From IMG/VR virus record IMGVR_UViG_3300038528_000004, positions 1 through 37,475 of that record: DNA of 37,475 nucleotides, one strand, 5' to 3'. The notes under the pieces were generated by a model. That model ran no database searches and had not been told where the DNA came from. It saw only the letters and a list, made by a program, of their open reading frames with translations. The position numbers and the translations under genes are program-made. Origin of the DNA: a virus. Positions within the stretch are counted from its first letter, which is position 1. The number at the start of each line of letters is the position of its first letter. Shown here one piece after another: positions 37,374-37,475 of this stretch.

Positions 37374-37475
37374 ATGAGATTGAAGGTCTATCTTCTGCTG
37401 GCGCTGGCACATTACTGTGGCATTCAACAGGGCACTCTCCAGAAAGCATCTGGGCTTGGCGCCAACCCCCTTAGC
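37374..37475 (+). CDS. partial rightward gene at the window edge, unknown
   Basis: An ATG at 37374 with AAAAGGAA eight bases upstream opens a frame that runs off the window after 34 codons (MRLKVYLLLALAHYCGIQQG...). If the sequence is circular, the frame continues exactly in phase to a stop at 46-48, giving 49 residues. The segment has no clear signal peptide or motif. The ribosome site is good, so it may be real, but no rightward promoter is evident. Confidence 0.4.
   Translation, partial: MRLKVYLLLALAHYCGIQQGTLQKASGLGANPLS

Noticed and set aside
1-37475. tRNA genes
   Set aside because: I looked for cloverleaf-like segments in the gaps, including 10311-10510 and 21690-21827, and saw none with a T-arm and anticodon arm in the right places.

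Overview
The window reads as most or all of the genome of a tailed, long non-contractile-tailed phage (siphovirus). Evidence is a lambda-type head (gpE-family capsid, gpD-family decoration protein), a lambda-like tail module with a G/GT frameshift, a very long tape-measure protein, and a complete lysis cassette. Shine-Dalgarno sites and sigma70-like promoters fit a proteobacterial host. Two-component spanins imply a Gram-negative host. A marine gammaproteobacterium is my guess, but nothing in the window proves it. I find no integrase, no CI-type repressor, no tRNA and no CRISPR array.

Layout. (1) 82-6183, leftward: replication and recombination genes. In transcription order these are a small coiled-coil-like protein, a DUF2800 RecB/Cas4-like nuclease, a DUF2815 ssDNA-binding protein, an HNH endonuclease with its own promoter, a family B DNA polymerase, a VRR-NUC nuclease and a SNF2-type helicase. 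(2) 6184-6249: divergent control region with a 17-bp palindrome. (3) 6250-9200, rightward: a Cro-like repressor fused to an HNH/AP2 homing endonuclease, then a primase-helicase. (4) 9201-9595: a non-coding block of seven iteron-like repeats and nested long inverted repeats, the best candidate for the replication origin. (5) 9596-11142: accessory genes, a structured intergenic region, and a rha gene packaged as a moron (own promoter, operator-like palindrome, matching terminators). (6) 11170-20276: packaging and head genes. (7) 20403-21682: cassette of small accessory genes. (8) 21864-33518: tail genes, including a 1870-residue tape measure and a tail fibre with 165-bp tandem FG-GAP repeats. 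(9) 33515-35145: lysis genes. (10) 35139-37299, leftward: small early/accessory genes with a third homing-type endonuclease.

How it works together. Two transcription programmes diverge from about 6.2 kb. The leftward one supplies DNA polymerase, ssDNA-binding protein and nucleases; the rightward one supplies control, primase-helicase, origin, virion and lysis. If the window is a circular or circularly permuted genome, the left arm and the leftward right-end genes form one continuous leftward block. The similar leftward promoters near both ends are compatible with that but do not prove it.

The most notable signals are the iteron/inverted-repeat block after the primase gene, the Cro-HNH-AP2 fusion, shared palindromic operators, a structured RNA-like region before rha, the tandem-repeat tail fibre, and a probable cassette insertion between two tail-completion genes.
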